Below are positions 25,214 through 38,200 of a stretch of DNA of 64,000 bases, piece by piece. Every line of letters starts with the position of its first letter. The first letter of the stretch is position 1. Under the pieces are notes generated by a model, which saw only the letters and a program-made list of their open reading frames with translations, was not told the DNA's origin and did no database searches. Position numbers and translations under genes: made by a program. This stretch comes from Vombatus ursinus (taxonomy: Eukaryota > Chordata > Mammalia > Diprotodontia > Vombatidae): positions 16,230,621 through 16,294,620 of the forward strand of contig NW_020948983.1 in the NCBI RefSeq assembly GCF_900497805.2, in the 5' to 3' direction.

Positions 25214-28200
25214 TAATTAAAGCTATGGGAGCTGGTGAGATCGTCAAGTGAGAGAGTATATAGAGAGAAGGGTACCCAGCATAGAGTCCCTTAGTTAGGA
25301 AGCTTGATATGGATAATGATCCAGCAAAGGAATTTGAGGAATGGTCAGACAAGTTAGAAAACCAAGGGAGAACATTGTAATGAAAACCCGGAAAAGTGTG
25401 AATATCCAGGAGGAGAGCATGATAAACTGTATCAAATTCTGCAGAGAACTGGAGGATGAGGATTAAGAACAGTCCATCAGATTTGGTAAGTAAGAGGTCA
25501 TTACTACTTCGGATACTTCGAGAGAGCAGTTTTAGGGAAGGCAAGGCACGGTAAGAAGCATTAAACATGTACTGTGTGTCAGGCACTGTGCTAAGTGCTG
25601 AGGATACAAATACAAACAAAAAAAAAAGACAATCCTTGCCCTTAAGAAGCTTACATTCTAGTAGGGGAAACAGCTATGTATATAGAGAATAAATGTAAAG
25701 AGAATAAAAACAAATCAAAAGCAGTTAAATACAGAGTAGTTTCAGAAGGACATTAGTTGTTGAAGGACATTAGAACAGGAAAAACTTCACCTAGAAGGCA
25801 GTACTTGAGCTTCATCTTAAAGTAAGAGAGAGAATCCATGAGGTGAGGCAGAGGAATGAAAACATTGCGGTCATGGGACATGTCCATTTCAAAGGCACCA
25901 AGACTGTCCTATAAGAAACCAGAGAGAAAGCGAGTTTGACTTGATTGCAAGGTGTGAGAGGATGAGTTATATGCACTGAGGGTAAAAAGATAGAGTGGGG
26001 CCAGATTTTGAGACCATAAACAATTTATATTATCCTAGAGACAGTAGGAGGCACTGGATTTTATTGATCAGGGGAGTGATCTGGTTCATCTGCAGTTAGG
26101 GAAAATCATCACTTGCTCTGAAGGATGAGCAGGAGCAAGTACCACCCAAGCTGAGCTATGTACAATGTTCTCCTAGTTCTGTTCACTTCATTTTGCATCA
26201 GTTCATATAAGTCTTTCCAGGTTTTTCTGCTAGCACTCCATCATTTCTTATAACCACAATAGTATTTCATCACAATTGTATATCACAACTTGTTCAGGTA
26301 TTTTCCATTTGATACATATCTTCTCAATTTCCAATTCTTTACCACCACAAAAAGAGCTACTATAATTATTTTTGTACATACAGGTCTTCTCCTTTTCCTT
26401 TTTTAAAAAATCTCTTTGGGATAGAGACCTACTAGTGCTATTGCTGGGTCAAAGGGTATACACAATTTTATAGCCCTTTGGGTATAGCTCCAAATTGTTC
26501 TCCAGAATGGTTGGATCAGTTCACAAGTCCACTAACAATGCACTAGTGTCCCAATCTTCCCACATCTCCTCCAACATTTGTTGTTTTCCTTTTCTGTCAT
26601 ATTAGCCTATCTGATAGGTGTGAGGTTGTACCAGAGTTGTTTTAATTTGCATTTCTCTAATCAATAGTGATTTAGAGCAATGACTATAGATAGTTTTGAT
26701 TTCTTCATCAAAAACTGCTTTTTCATATCCTTTGACCATTTATATCAATTGAGGAATGACTTATATTCTTATAAATTTGGCTCAATTCCCTATATATTTG
26801 AGAAATCAGGCGTTTTTCAGAGAACTTGCTGTAAAAAATTTCTCCCCAGTTTTCTACTTTCCTTCTAATCTTGGCTGCATTGGTTTTGTTTGTGCAAAAC
26901 TTTTTTAATTTAATATAACAAGAATCAACCATTTTACGTCACATGATATTCTCTATCTCTTATTTGGTCATAAATTCTTTCCTTACCTATTGATTTGACA
27001 GGTAAACTATTTCATGCTCTCATAATTTGTTTATAGCATTATAGCATTCTTTATGCCTAAATCATGTACCCATTTTAACATTATTTTGGCATACAGTGTG
27101 AGATGTTGGTCTATACCAGGGTTGGGGAACCTGCTGCCTTGAGGCCACACATGGCCTTCTAGATCCTTAAGTGGTGCCTTTGGACTGAATCCATGGGTGG
27201 ATTTGTGGAAATCCATGGAAAATTAGATTTTTTTTTCTGTAAAATTTGGATTCAATCAAAAGGCTACCCTTAAGGATCTAGAAGGCCACAGGTTCCCCAC
27301 CCCTGGTCTATACCTAGTTTCTGCCAAATTGCTTTCCACTTTTCTTAGCAGTTTTTTGTTCAATAGTGAGTTCATCTCTCCAAAGCTTGGATCCTTGAGT
27401 TTAACAAACACTAAATTATTATGGTCTTTTACTGCTGTGTATTGTGTACCTAATCTATTCCAATGATCCACTATTCTATTTCTTAGCCTGTACTGGATTG
27501 TTTTGATGATTATCCACTTTGTAATACAGTTTGAGATCTGGTGCTGCTGGACCACCTTCCTTCACACTTTTTTTCATTGACCCCCTTGATATTCTTGACC
27601 TTTTGTTCTTCCAAATGAATTTTGTTATTTTTTCTAACTCTATAAGATAATTTTTGGTAGTTTGATTGGTATGGCACTGAATAAGTACATTAATTTGGGC
27701 AGAATTGTTATTTTTATTATATTGGCTCTGCCTACCCATGAGCAATTATTATTTTTCCAGTTGCTTGGATATGGCTTTATTTGTGTGGAAGGTATTTTGT
27801 AATTGTGTTCATATAGTTCCTGGGTTTGTCATGGTAGGTAGACTCCAAAATATTTTACATACAAAAAGTATACTTGTTGGAGAAAAATGTATTATATTCT
27901 TATCTACAAAAAATACATAAGGAGTTTATCCTATGAATATAGCTGGTCTCACTTAAATCAAAGAAATCTCCTTGTTGGACTAGACAGGGAAGAGATCTTT
28001 CCCCGGATACTGGAATCCTCCACCTTCAGTAGCTAAGTTTTTTGGTTCTAGTAAGTGAGAGTAACATTGAAGTTCACAGTTTTTCCTTCACTTACAACTT
28101 TCACTTATAACAAAATAGCTGAAGACAATGTGCCCTGGTGTTCATATGGGAGGAGTGTGTATCTTTGTCCACTTTTCCTACAGGTTTCAAACTGACTTCC

Positions 28201-31200
28201 AGAAGGTCTGTAACAATTTACAGTTCTGCTAACAATACACAAATGAATTTGTCCTCCTGTATGCCTACAATAACTCTTCTTTCCTTTTTAAAAATCTGTG
28301 CCGATTTCATTACTGATAAATGGAAACTCAAGAGTTATTTTCATTTGCATTTCTCTTGTTATTAAGTGATTTAGAACATTCTTTTACTTATTGAAAAAAA
28401 GTGAGGATGAAAAGAACCTAGAAGGACTATATCTCAAAATATATATACACCATAAAGCAATCTTCATCAAAGACATTTGGTACTAGTTAAAAAATAGAGA
28501 AGTCAATTAGTGGAATAGATTATATATAAAACATATGAAAGCAAATAGTCATAGTAGCCTAGTGTTTGAAAAAACCCAAAGAAAGACCCCAGCTATCTGG
28601 ATAAGAAATCACTATTCCACAAAACTATTGGGAAAATTAGAAAGCAGTCTCACAGAAATTAGAGTAAGACTGCACATCATATACCAAAATTTAAAACATT
28701 TTTTCACATAGTTATTGATGGCTTTGAATTCTTCCCTCAGTAAAATTCTTATTCATATCTTTTAATTGTTTATTTCTTAAGGAATGACTCTCATTCTTAT
28801 ATATTTGAATCAGATACCTATGTTTCTTGGATATTATACCTTCATAAGAGAAACTTGCCGTAAAGATTTTTCCTAGTTAACTTTCTCTTAATTTAACTGT
28901 GCCGATTTTGTTTCTGCAAAAGCTTTTAAATTTCACATACTCAGAATTGTCCATTTTATCTTCTTTGATTCTTTCTATCCCTTTTCCCTCTATCCATAGC
29001 TGTGAAAAGTATCTTCTTTGCTCCTCTATTTTATCTATAATGTAACTTTTTTTGTCTTGCCCGTTAATACCTTTGGAGGTTATTGTCATATATAGTGTGA
29101 GATCTTGGTCAAAACCTAATTTTGTCCGGGTGTTTTCCGAGCAGTTTTTGTGAAATAATGAGTCTTTATCTTAGTAGTTATGGTTTTTTGGTTTTTAAAA
29201 TACTCTACTATGTTCGTTTGCTTCTGTGTGTTATCTATCTAATCTGTTTCACTGATTGACTTTTTTTAGCCAGCATCAGATGATTTTGATGATTAGGTTT
29301 TTGTAATATAGTTTGAGATCTGGTATTGCTCGGCCCCTTCCCTTCTCACTTTTTTATTATTTCCCTTGAGAATCTTGACTTTTTGTACATCCAGATGAAT
29401 TTTATTATTTTTTAGCTTTCTAAAGTAACCCATTGGTAGTTTGACTGGTATGCCACTGACTAAGCAAATTAATTTACGTAGTATTATCATTTTTTATTAT
29501 TTTGAAATGGCTTAAACATGAGAAGTTAATATCTATGATTATTTTGGTTTGTCTTTTTTCCTGCGAAGTGTTTTATAGTTGTATGTTTTCAGTGTGTGGT
29601 GTTAGGTGGACTTCCAAGTACTTTATGGAATATATAATTATTGTAAATGTACTTTCATTTTCTATTTCTTCATGCTGGGTTTTGTTGGTAATATACAACA
29701 AAGCTGATGATAAATGGGGGTTTATTTTATATCTTGCTACTTTGCTGGTTATTTTTTAAATTTATTTTTTAGTTGGATTTCTAGGTTTCTCTAAGTAGAC
29801 AATCATATCATCTGCAAAGGTGATAGTTTTGTCATCACTTTACCTTTGTTTATTCCCTCAATTTATTTTCCTTAATTACTTCTATTGTTAGCATTTATAA
29901 AACTGTATTAAATAATAGTGGTGTCAATGGATTTGCTTTGCTCTTGATATTATTTGAAAGGCCTCTATCCTGTCTCTGTTACATAAAATGCTGATTCTTG
30001 ATTTTAGATAGATATTATTCACTACATTAAGGAAAATACCCTTTATTCTTATGCTTTTTAGTGTTTTTAACAGAAAGGTTATATTTTATCAAAACTTTTT
30101 TCTTCATCTATTGATATAGCCACGTATTTTCGTTATTTCTATTAATAAGATCCATTTTGCTTATTATTTTCTTCATTATTGAACCAACTCTGAAGTTCTA
30201 GCATGAATCTAACCTAATGCAAGTCTATAATATTAATATGGCAATGTAACCTTTGCTAATTTTGCATCAGTATTTGTTAGGGATATTAGTCTATATTTTC
30301 CTTTATCTGTTTTGTCTTTCCATGATTTAGGTTTCAAGACCATTTTTTCATCATAGAAGAAATTTGGTAGGATTCCCTCTTTTCTATTTTGTCAAATAGT
30401 TTTTATAATATTAGTTTTAATAATTATTTGAATATTTCAGGCAACTCACTTTAAGTTCATGTGGTTCTGGTATATTGGGCAGGGGGCAAGGAGCATTCAT
30501 TTGTGGCTTATTCAATTTCTTCTTCTGAGCTTTGCTTATTTAAATTCCTTAATCCTTATTTTGCTAATCAGTTTATTTAAAATTTTCATAAATATTCATT
30601 CATTTAAGTTTTCAATGTTGTTGAATTTTGTTTGGTTTTTTTGGTTATATAATTTTGTTTTGTATAATTGGGCAAATGATTTATTCTTATTTCCTTTAAT
30701 GTTTTGTAAATTCTCACTTTTAATTTTTTGATATTGGCAATTTAATATTTATCTTTTAAAAATAATATTAGTTAACGCTTTATTTTATTCATTTTTTCAA
30801 ACTCATCTTATTTTTTATCAATTAATTGTTTTGCATTCAGTTTTGTTTATCTCTTATTTGATATTTAGAATTTATATTCTGATTTTTTTTAGGGTTGTCT
30901 GATTTATTTCTTTTCTGGTTTTTTTATTGATCTCTTTTGTCTTTTGTATTGATGCAAGTGATTAGAAATATAAAATTTTCCTTAGTGATTGTGCCACCCA
31001 AAATCTGTGACATATTGTATCATTGTCATTTTCTTTGATAAAATTATTATTTCTGTGATTAGTTCTTCGACCCTCTAATCCTTTAGGATAAAATTATTTA
31101 GACTCCACTTAAATTTGAGTCCTTTCCTCAAAGGCTCCTTGTTAATTATAATTTTATTGACTTGAGTTGAGCATAGGATATGTTTTATATTTCTGCTTTT

Positions 31201-34200
31201 CTGCATTTGTTAGGTTTTTATGCCCTAGCATATGGTCAGTTTTTGTTATAGTGCCATGTCCAGCTGGAAATCTGTATATTCCTTTCTGTTCCTGTTCATT
31301 GATTTCCAGAGATTGATGATATCTCACTTTTCCAAAATTCTATTCAAGTCTTTAACTTCTTTCTTATTTATCTTTTTGTTAGATTTGTCTAGGTTCGAAA
31401 GGGGCACACTGAGGTCCCCAACTACTGTAATTTGCTGACTGCTCCTTGCAGTTTGACAGGCTTTTTCTTCACATAATTGGAAGTTATACCATACAATGCA
31501 TAAATATTAAGTATGGATGTTATTCTGTGTGGTGCCTTTAAGCTTAATGTAGTTCATTGGTTTATTTCTTTTAAAAACATTTATTTTTATTATTGTCTTA
31601 TTTGGGATAACAATGGCTATTGCTTCTTTTAAAAATTTGCCTAAATCATAATCAATTCTAAAGTAGAACCTCATTTTGACTCTCCATGAAACTTTGTTTC
31701 AAGTATGTTTCTTATAAATAGCATATTGCTGGATTCTGCTTTCTAATTAATTTTTCTGCCTTTCTCTTTCTTATGGGTAAGTTCATCCCTTTCACAGTCA
31801 TGGTTATAATGGTTAATTGTATATTTCCCTTGATTATATCTTGGACTTTTTCTTTTCTTTGCCTTCTCTCCCACAATTTCTGTCTTTACTAGGAAAGATA
31901 GTAAGGGTAGATAATAAGACTAGTAGCTCAGTGATACATTAATGTACCCAGCTTGCTTTAGGTAAGATAGCCACCCATCTGTGGGTATTTGTGCTTCAGT
32001 GGGGGATCTCAAGACAATAAGCTTAATCATATCTAATTTGGAGTGTCACTTAGAGGTTTTCAGTTGCGTGAAATACTCTGTTTCTTTATCCTTTTCATAT
32101 CATGTTACTGTAGGATAGCAGCTTGCTTGGAATATTCTAAGGCCAGTAATATGTGAGTATTATTTCATACTGAGTAAAGTATATAAATGTTTCTGTTGAC
32201 TTAAGATTTTAAATGTGTAATATCCTGCAGGGTGTTGTAGCTCTCTGCGGAAATCAATTTCAACAAGTATTTATTAAGCATCTGTTATGTGCAAGGTACT
32301 ATGTTAGGCATTATATTTGAAAGTTTTTCATTTTTTTCTTTTCACATATAGATGAAAATATACTTACCGTGATGCCTTCATCCATGCTGACGCCTGAAGA
32401 AAAGTGGAGACAAAAAGGTATGCACTTAAAAAAATGAATGAATATCCTAGGATAAGAAAGTTCAAGCTTATGTTAACCTTTAGGGTAAATTTCTTGATGA
32501 ACCCCTTCTAATAAAGTAAATTATTTTTTCTGCAATGGGGAGTTGTTTTTGTGTGTCACATGACTTTCTCTAAAGGAAGGCTCTTATTCAAAAATAAATC
32601 TTTCAGAGTTCCTTTTTTACCTCTTAGATACTTGGTAAATCTTTTGCTTCTTGATAACCTGTAGAAATGCTGCCTATAATTGCAGCTACTGTACTAGGTT
32701 ATTGAAGAAGGCTGTGTAAACTACCCTCAAAATACAATCAGGACTCATATCTTAAAGGAAAAGCAGTCTTCCATGAACTATCTTGCCTGATTTTTTTTTA
32801 CTCTTCCTTTTTGGCATCCCCTTTAGGGCTTGTGTACGTTTATTTTATATGTATTGTGTATTTTATCCTACATAAAATTATTATGACTAATACCTATGGT
32901 CACAACTTTTAGACCACCTTTAAGGAAAACCAGACCAACTGAGGTCCTGTCTATCTGTTCTTTCTTTCTTTCTACCTCCCTGTCTGTCTATCTGTCTCTA
33001 TTTATTTATTGAAGCATTTCCCACAGTCCCCTTATTACCATCTCCATGCTGCTGTTCCAGATATAATGTTATATTTGGAATAAGATGTAGGTTTGAATCC
33101 TATCTCTAACACTGGTTATGAAACTATGGGCAAGTCACTTAAGTTTCCTTACCTGTAAAATGGGGAAAATAATAATACCTTTAAATACTTACCTCATAGG
33201 GTTGATCTGAGGTTCAAATAATGTATGTAAAGAGTATTACAAACTTTAAAGTGCTATATAATTATCCATAGTAGTTCTTACTCTCATGAATATTAATCAT
33301 TGTTGTTATTTTTTATTATCATTTCTTATAGAGAGGCGGTATAGAGTAGTGGACAGAGTCAATCTCAGAGATAGGGATACCTGGGTTCCAATTCAATATG
33401 GGATACATATTTTCTGTGTGACCCTGGGCAATGCACTTAACTTTCTCGGTGTCCTAGGCTACTAACTCTCAAAGACTGTAAGTTGCAGATTTGCATTTGT
33501 AGAGGGAGTTTCCTCACCTGAAAGCTCCCTACATCGGTGATATCATGGGTCTGCACAAATAGAATATCCTTTAAAGATTGTGTATGTTTTATGTGTGTAT
33601 TCAGACTGAGACTGTGGTATGTATAGGTGCACTTCAGCCCATCTTATTGGCAAGCTCCATAAGACTCAAAGTGGGAGGGAGGAAAAGGTTTTGCCAACTA
33701 ATCCAGGATCCTGTATTTCCCTGAGCCAAACCCTTCCAAAGCAGTGAGAATTCCAGTGCTTTTTAGGAGCCTGCGGTTTTTCCAAGAAGGCCTCCTACCA
33801 CGTTATGCCTACCCATTTCCTTTAGCTCTCTCAGCTATTTTAACTATTGGTCATTTTAACAGAAGGTTACTTGTTCATATGTTGCTCTGTAGTTCTGAAG
33901 ATGAAGATGTTCTACAGATGTTTACAACTTTCTTGTCTTGTAAAAGTTCTTTGAGGACAGGAAAAAAAGAAACATGTATTCCAGGTCTTTTTAATCCCCC
34001 TTATAGTGATTATTGATTTACCAGCTAAAAGATTGACAATGAGAGGCTGAAAATCATACATTATAAATAAGGAATCTTAGCAACTCTCTTAAGCTGTTTC
34101 CTTCCACCTTGAGGTATCAATTTCATAAACCTTATTTCGCTGGACAAAAACTTCCAGAGAAATGAAAAATAATAGTGTGAATGGAAAGTTCTTATGATTT

Positions 34201-35179
34201 TGAAGTGGAAGATAGATTAGAGGTCATTGAAACCAACTGCTTTCCTCATTTTACAGTCAGTCAGTGAACATTTATTGAACTCAATCTATAAGCATTTTAC
34301 AAATGAGGAAAGTGCTGCCCTGAGAGTGTAAGTGACTTGCTCAGGGTTACACAGCTGGTAAGGCTCTGAGGCTAGATTTGATCTCAGATCTTTCTGACTC
34401 AAGGTCCAGTGTTCTATTTACTTATTATAGTACCTCTTCATAATAGCATGAATGTAAAGTTGATGATTATTATAATACTTTAATGTTTCTATCACTTATG
34501 TTACTTTTTTTCATGAAAATGAAGAAATCCATTCTAAAGATACCAGCGTAAACACCATGGCATTTCACAAAGAAGGATTATTTGTTGCTGGAAATGTAAG
34601 ATGTTCTTCCATATTTATTTTCCTTTAGAAAACACATGGCAGGGGCAGCTAGGTAGCTCAGTGGATGGAGCACTGGCTCTGGAGTCAGGAGTAACTGAGT
34701 TCAAATCTAGCCTCAGACACTTGACACTTACTAGCTATGTGACCTGGGCAAGTCACTTAACCCTGATTACCTCACCCCCCCCCCCCCCCCAAAAAAAGAA
34801 AGGGAAAAAAAAAGAAAAGAAAATACATGGCACAAAGTTTCCTTTTCCTGTTCTTCTGACCCAGATTTTAGAATGTTAATTCTTTCAGAATAATATTCTG
34901 AATTCCTGAATTTGTTGTTTGTCTTTTCAAAATGAATGAAAACTTTAAGAAATATAATCTCTTGGGGGACAAGGTGGAAAGGGTAAAGGGAAGCACAGTA
35001 AAGAAATCTCAGATGATTATATTTAATTATAGCCTTAGCTAAATCTTGCTTCCAGGCAACATTAATTGTATATTTCTGTCACTCTTTTATATTCTTGGGG
35101 GTGTTAGTCATGATTTTACCACCTCAACAGTTTTCTCAGGGTCAGAGATTTAGAACCAGAACAGGTCCTTTGAGGTCAT

Positions 35180-35239
<60 letters not shown>

Positions 35240-35252
35240 TNNNNNNNNNNTT

Positions 35253-35296
<44 letters not shown>

Positions 35297-38200
35297 TTTT
35301 TAGCCAAAGACAAAGTTTATTAGAGCATCCGTCATATTGGACAGACTCTTAAGGAATCTAAGCATTGTATTGCTAATGTAAGCAAGCCAGATTATAAGAA
35401 TCTGAGCACCTTAATGGTGAAAAGATGGATCTTATATGCAGAAAGACTGTGGGAGGGATCTAGGAGTGGCCAAGTAGCTTGGGGTGACTGGAGGAGGGGT
35501 CTAAGGAAGATCTGGATGGTAGTGGCCAGTAAACTGAGATAAACAGAACACCAGGAACCTGGACCAAGTGGCCAAGTAAGAATATAGTCTAGATAGGATT
35601 AAGGGTGGAAAGTGGCCAGGGGCAATTGGGAGGTAACAGAACAGAATTGGTAGATTGAGGATAGCCGCAATGAAAGACCAGTTGATAGGATTATAGCCTC
35701 AGGTGAATACCAGAGATTTGGCCAGGTGGAAAGTCTAGGGTTTTTCCTTTTTGGGGTCCAGATCCCAATGACATGGTCTTTTCCTTTTAGGGGTTCAGAT
35801 CCCATCCCCATCATTCCCCACCTCAAACAAATGGGACCCAAATTCTTTTGGGGTAAGGGACGAAGGTCTTGGCTTCTGAAACTGCTTCCTGGCTGGCAAG
35901 GGGCTTAGAGCTGTCCCTGCCTCAAGGGGGTCCCAAAGAGGTCAACTGGAACCGAGCACAGGCTGCATCTAGGGGACAATGGGGGGACATTGGCTGGTAC
36001 CCACTGTTTGCTACCAACTGTAGGTGAGTGGTAGTCTGGAAGACACAAATCTGACTGAAAAGACTTCAGGGCCCAGATATAGGGAGAAGTAAAAGTGTAA
36101 GAGCCCCATTAAAATCATTTACATTTGACCTGCAGGATTATCAGATCTTGTTACTTTTTCTGAAGTTTAAATAACACTTTTGCCGGTAGAAGTTTTCCAC
36201 CCTGCTGTTCAATAGTTATACAAATGAATTTGCCAGAGGCTGACTTTCATTTCAATCATCATTCAAATTCTCCTCCCCAAACCAAACTGAAAATGTTTGT
36301 GATTTAATTTCAGTTGTTTTGGGAGTATTGAATGACTACACATTCAGGTCAAAACAGCAACACACTTGCATTGATCATTGACCACTTGCTCTGATTATAG
36401 AAATTTGCTGTAAAAGGATAAAGCAGGGATTAGATTTAGGGCCCAAATATGACAGGATAAAACATCCTTAGCTCTGTTTGGATTCAGATAATTCAGTCTT
36501 CCAATCACGCACTATCAAATCCACATAGCTAGGTGGGTAACATTCCTTTTCAAAGGAATATAAGGGGTCTGTTCAAGGGAATGTAAATATATTAGATCAA
36601 ATTCAGTCTTGCTACTAGAAAAAAGACCTCAAAGTCTTCCTGTAGGCAGGCCAGCAATATTATCTTTATATGCTAAAGGACAGTTAAATTAACCTATGTC
36701 TGTTTATAGTCAGTAACTATTATTCAGTCAGTTAATCAATAAGCATTTATTAAGCACTTAATTATGTGCCAGGCACTGTGCTAGATGCTGGGGATACAAA
36801 GATAAAGACAAAACAGACCTTAATATCAAGGAGTATACATACTGACAAAGAGACAAAATGTATTGGTGTATATATACATACACACATACTAGATACCAAC
36901 TATGTGCTCAGTTTTGTCGTAGATGCCAAGGAAAATAAAAAGTTTCTTCCCTCAAAAATTTTAGAAGACTAGACATGAACAAATGAAACATTAGAAATAT
37001 AAGACAATAAAGGTAATATTAGAATAAAGTCATAAGACTAATTTCCATAAGCCATGAAAGCTACAAAAGAGTATCAATTTCGTTACTTTATCATAAATAG
37101 CATTGTACATAATTTGCAGTCCCATACAAACTAAAAAATACTACTGGATTTCAAGGAAGAAGGGGATTGATAAGGATTTGGCAAAGGCTTCCTGAAGGAG
37201 GTAAGACGAGCTAATACATTAAAAAAATAGGTCGAATTTGCTTAAAATGGGAGAGAGGGATGCAGTTATGTGTATGTGCACAGCTATGCTCTTGGTTTGA
37301 CCGAATTAGTGAGGAAAGTCTGTTTTATAATGACAGAAACTGACACTTGCATTTATTTCCTTATTTTTTATATCAAGGATGGTATTGTACATTCTTTTAC
37401 TATCAAGGAAATACATTACAAAGTAAAAGACTATTTTGATGTGCAAGAGCCTGTAGGAAATATTATATTCTCTCCTGATTATACACTGTTACTGATTGAA
37501 ACCATTAAGGTATGGAATATAATGAATTCCTGTTATGAAATGCTAATGCAATATATCATGGAAAATGTTCTGTTGATGTACTTACAGTCATATATGAATA
37601 TGTGAAGGATCTGTGAATTTGTCTTATGTTAGTAACTTCCAGTTTGGGAACTTCCTGTAAGGCAGATTATATCTCATTTATGATTTAGTAAATAACTTCT
37701 AAGGAGTTGTCTGAGGCATTGGAAGGTTAAAACAACTTGCCCAGGAAAATAGAGCTAGTAAATGTAAGAGGAAGGATTTGAAGTTCTACCTGACTTCAAG
37801 TCTAGCACTCTATCATATCACACAGCTTCATTTTTTAAGAGAATTACTAAACTGGTAGATGAGGGGAATGTAAGAGGGAGGTCTAATTTGCTTAGGTTTT
37901 AGCAAAGCATTTGATAAAGCATCTCATACTATTTTTGTAGAGAAGATGGAGAGATGATATAATTAAATGGATCCAGATATGCTGAAATGCCCAAACTCAA
38001 GAGTAGCTCTTAATAGTTCAATATGAACAGGGAAGGTCTCTGGTGGAAGGAATGTCAGTGATTTAGTCCAGTACATATCCTAAAGTAATTCTTACTATAA
38101 TATACCTGACAAGTGTTCATCTAATTCTAATCTCTACTTAAAAGACTTGCAAGGAGGTCTTTCACATGACAAGGATTTGTGCCTTTATCCAAGTCATAAA

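Noticed and set aside
35095-35352. Frame across the CTTT array
   Set aside because: Translation of a tetranucleotide repeat and an assembly gap, so meaningless as protein.
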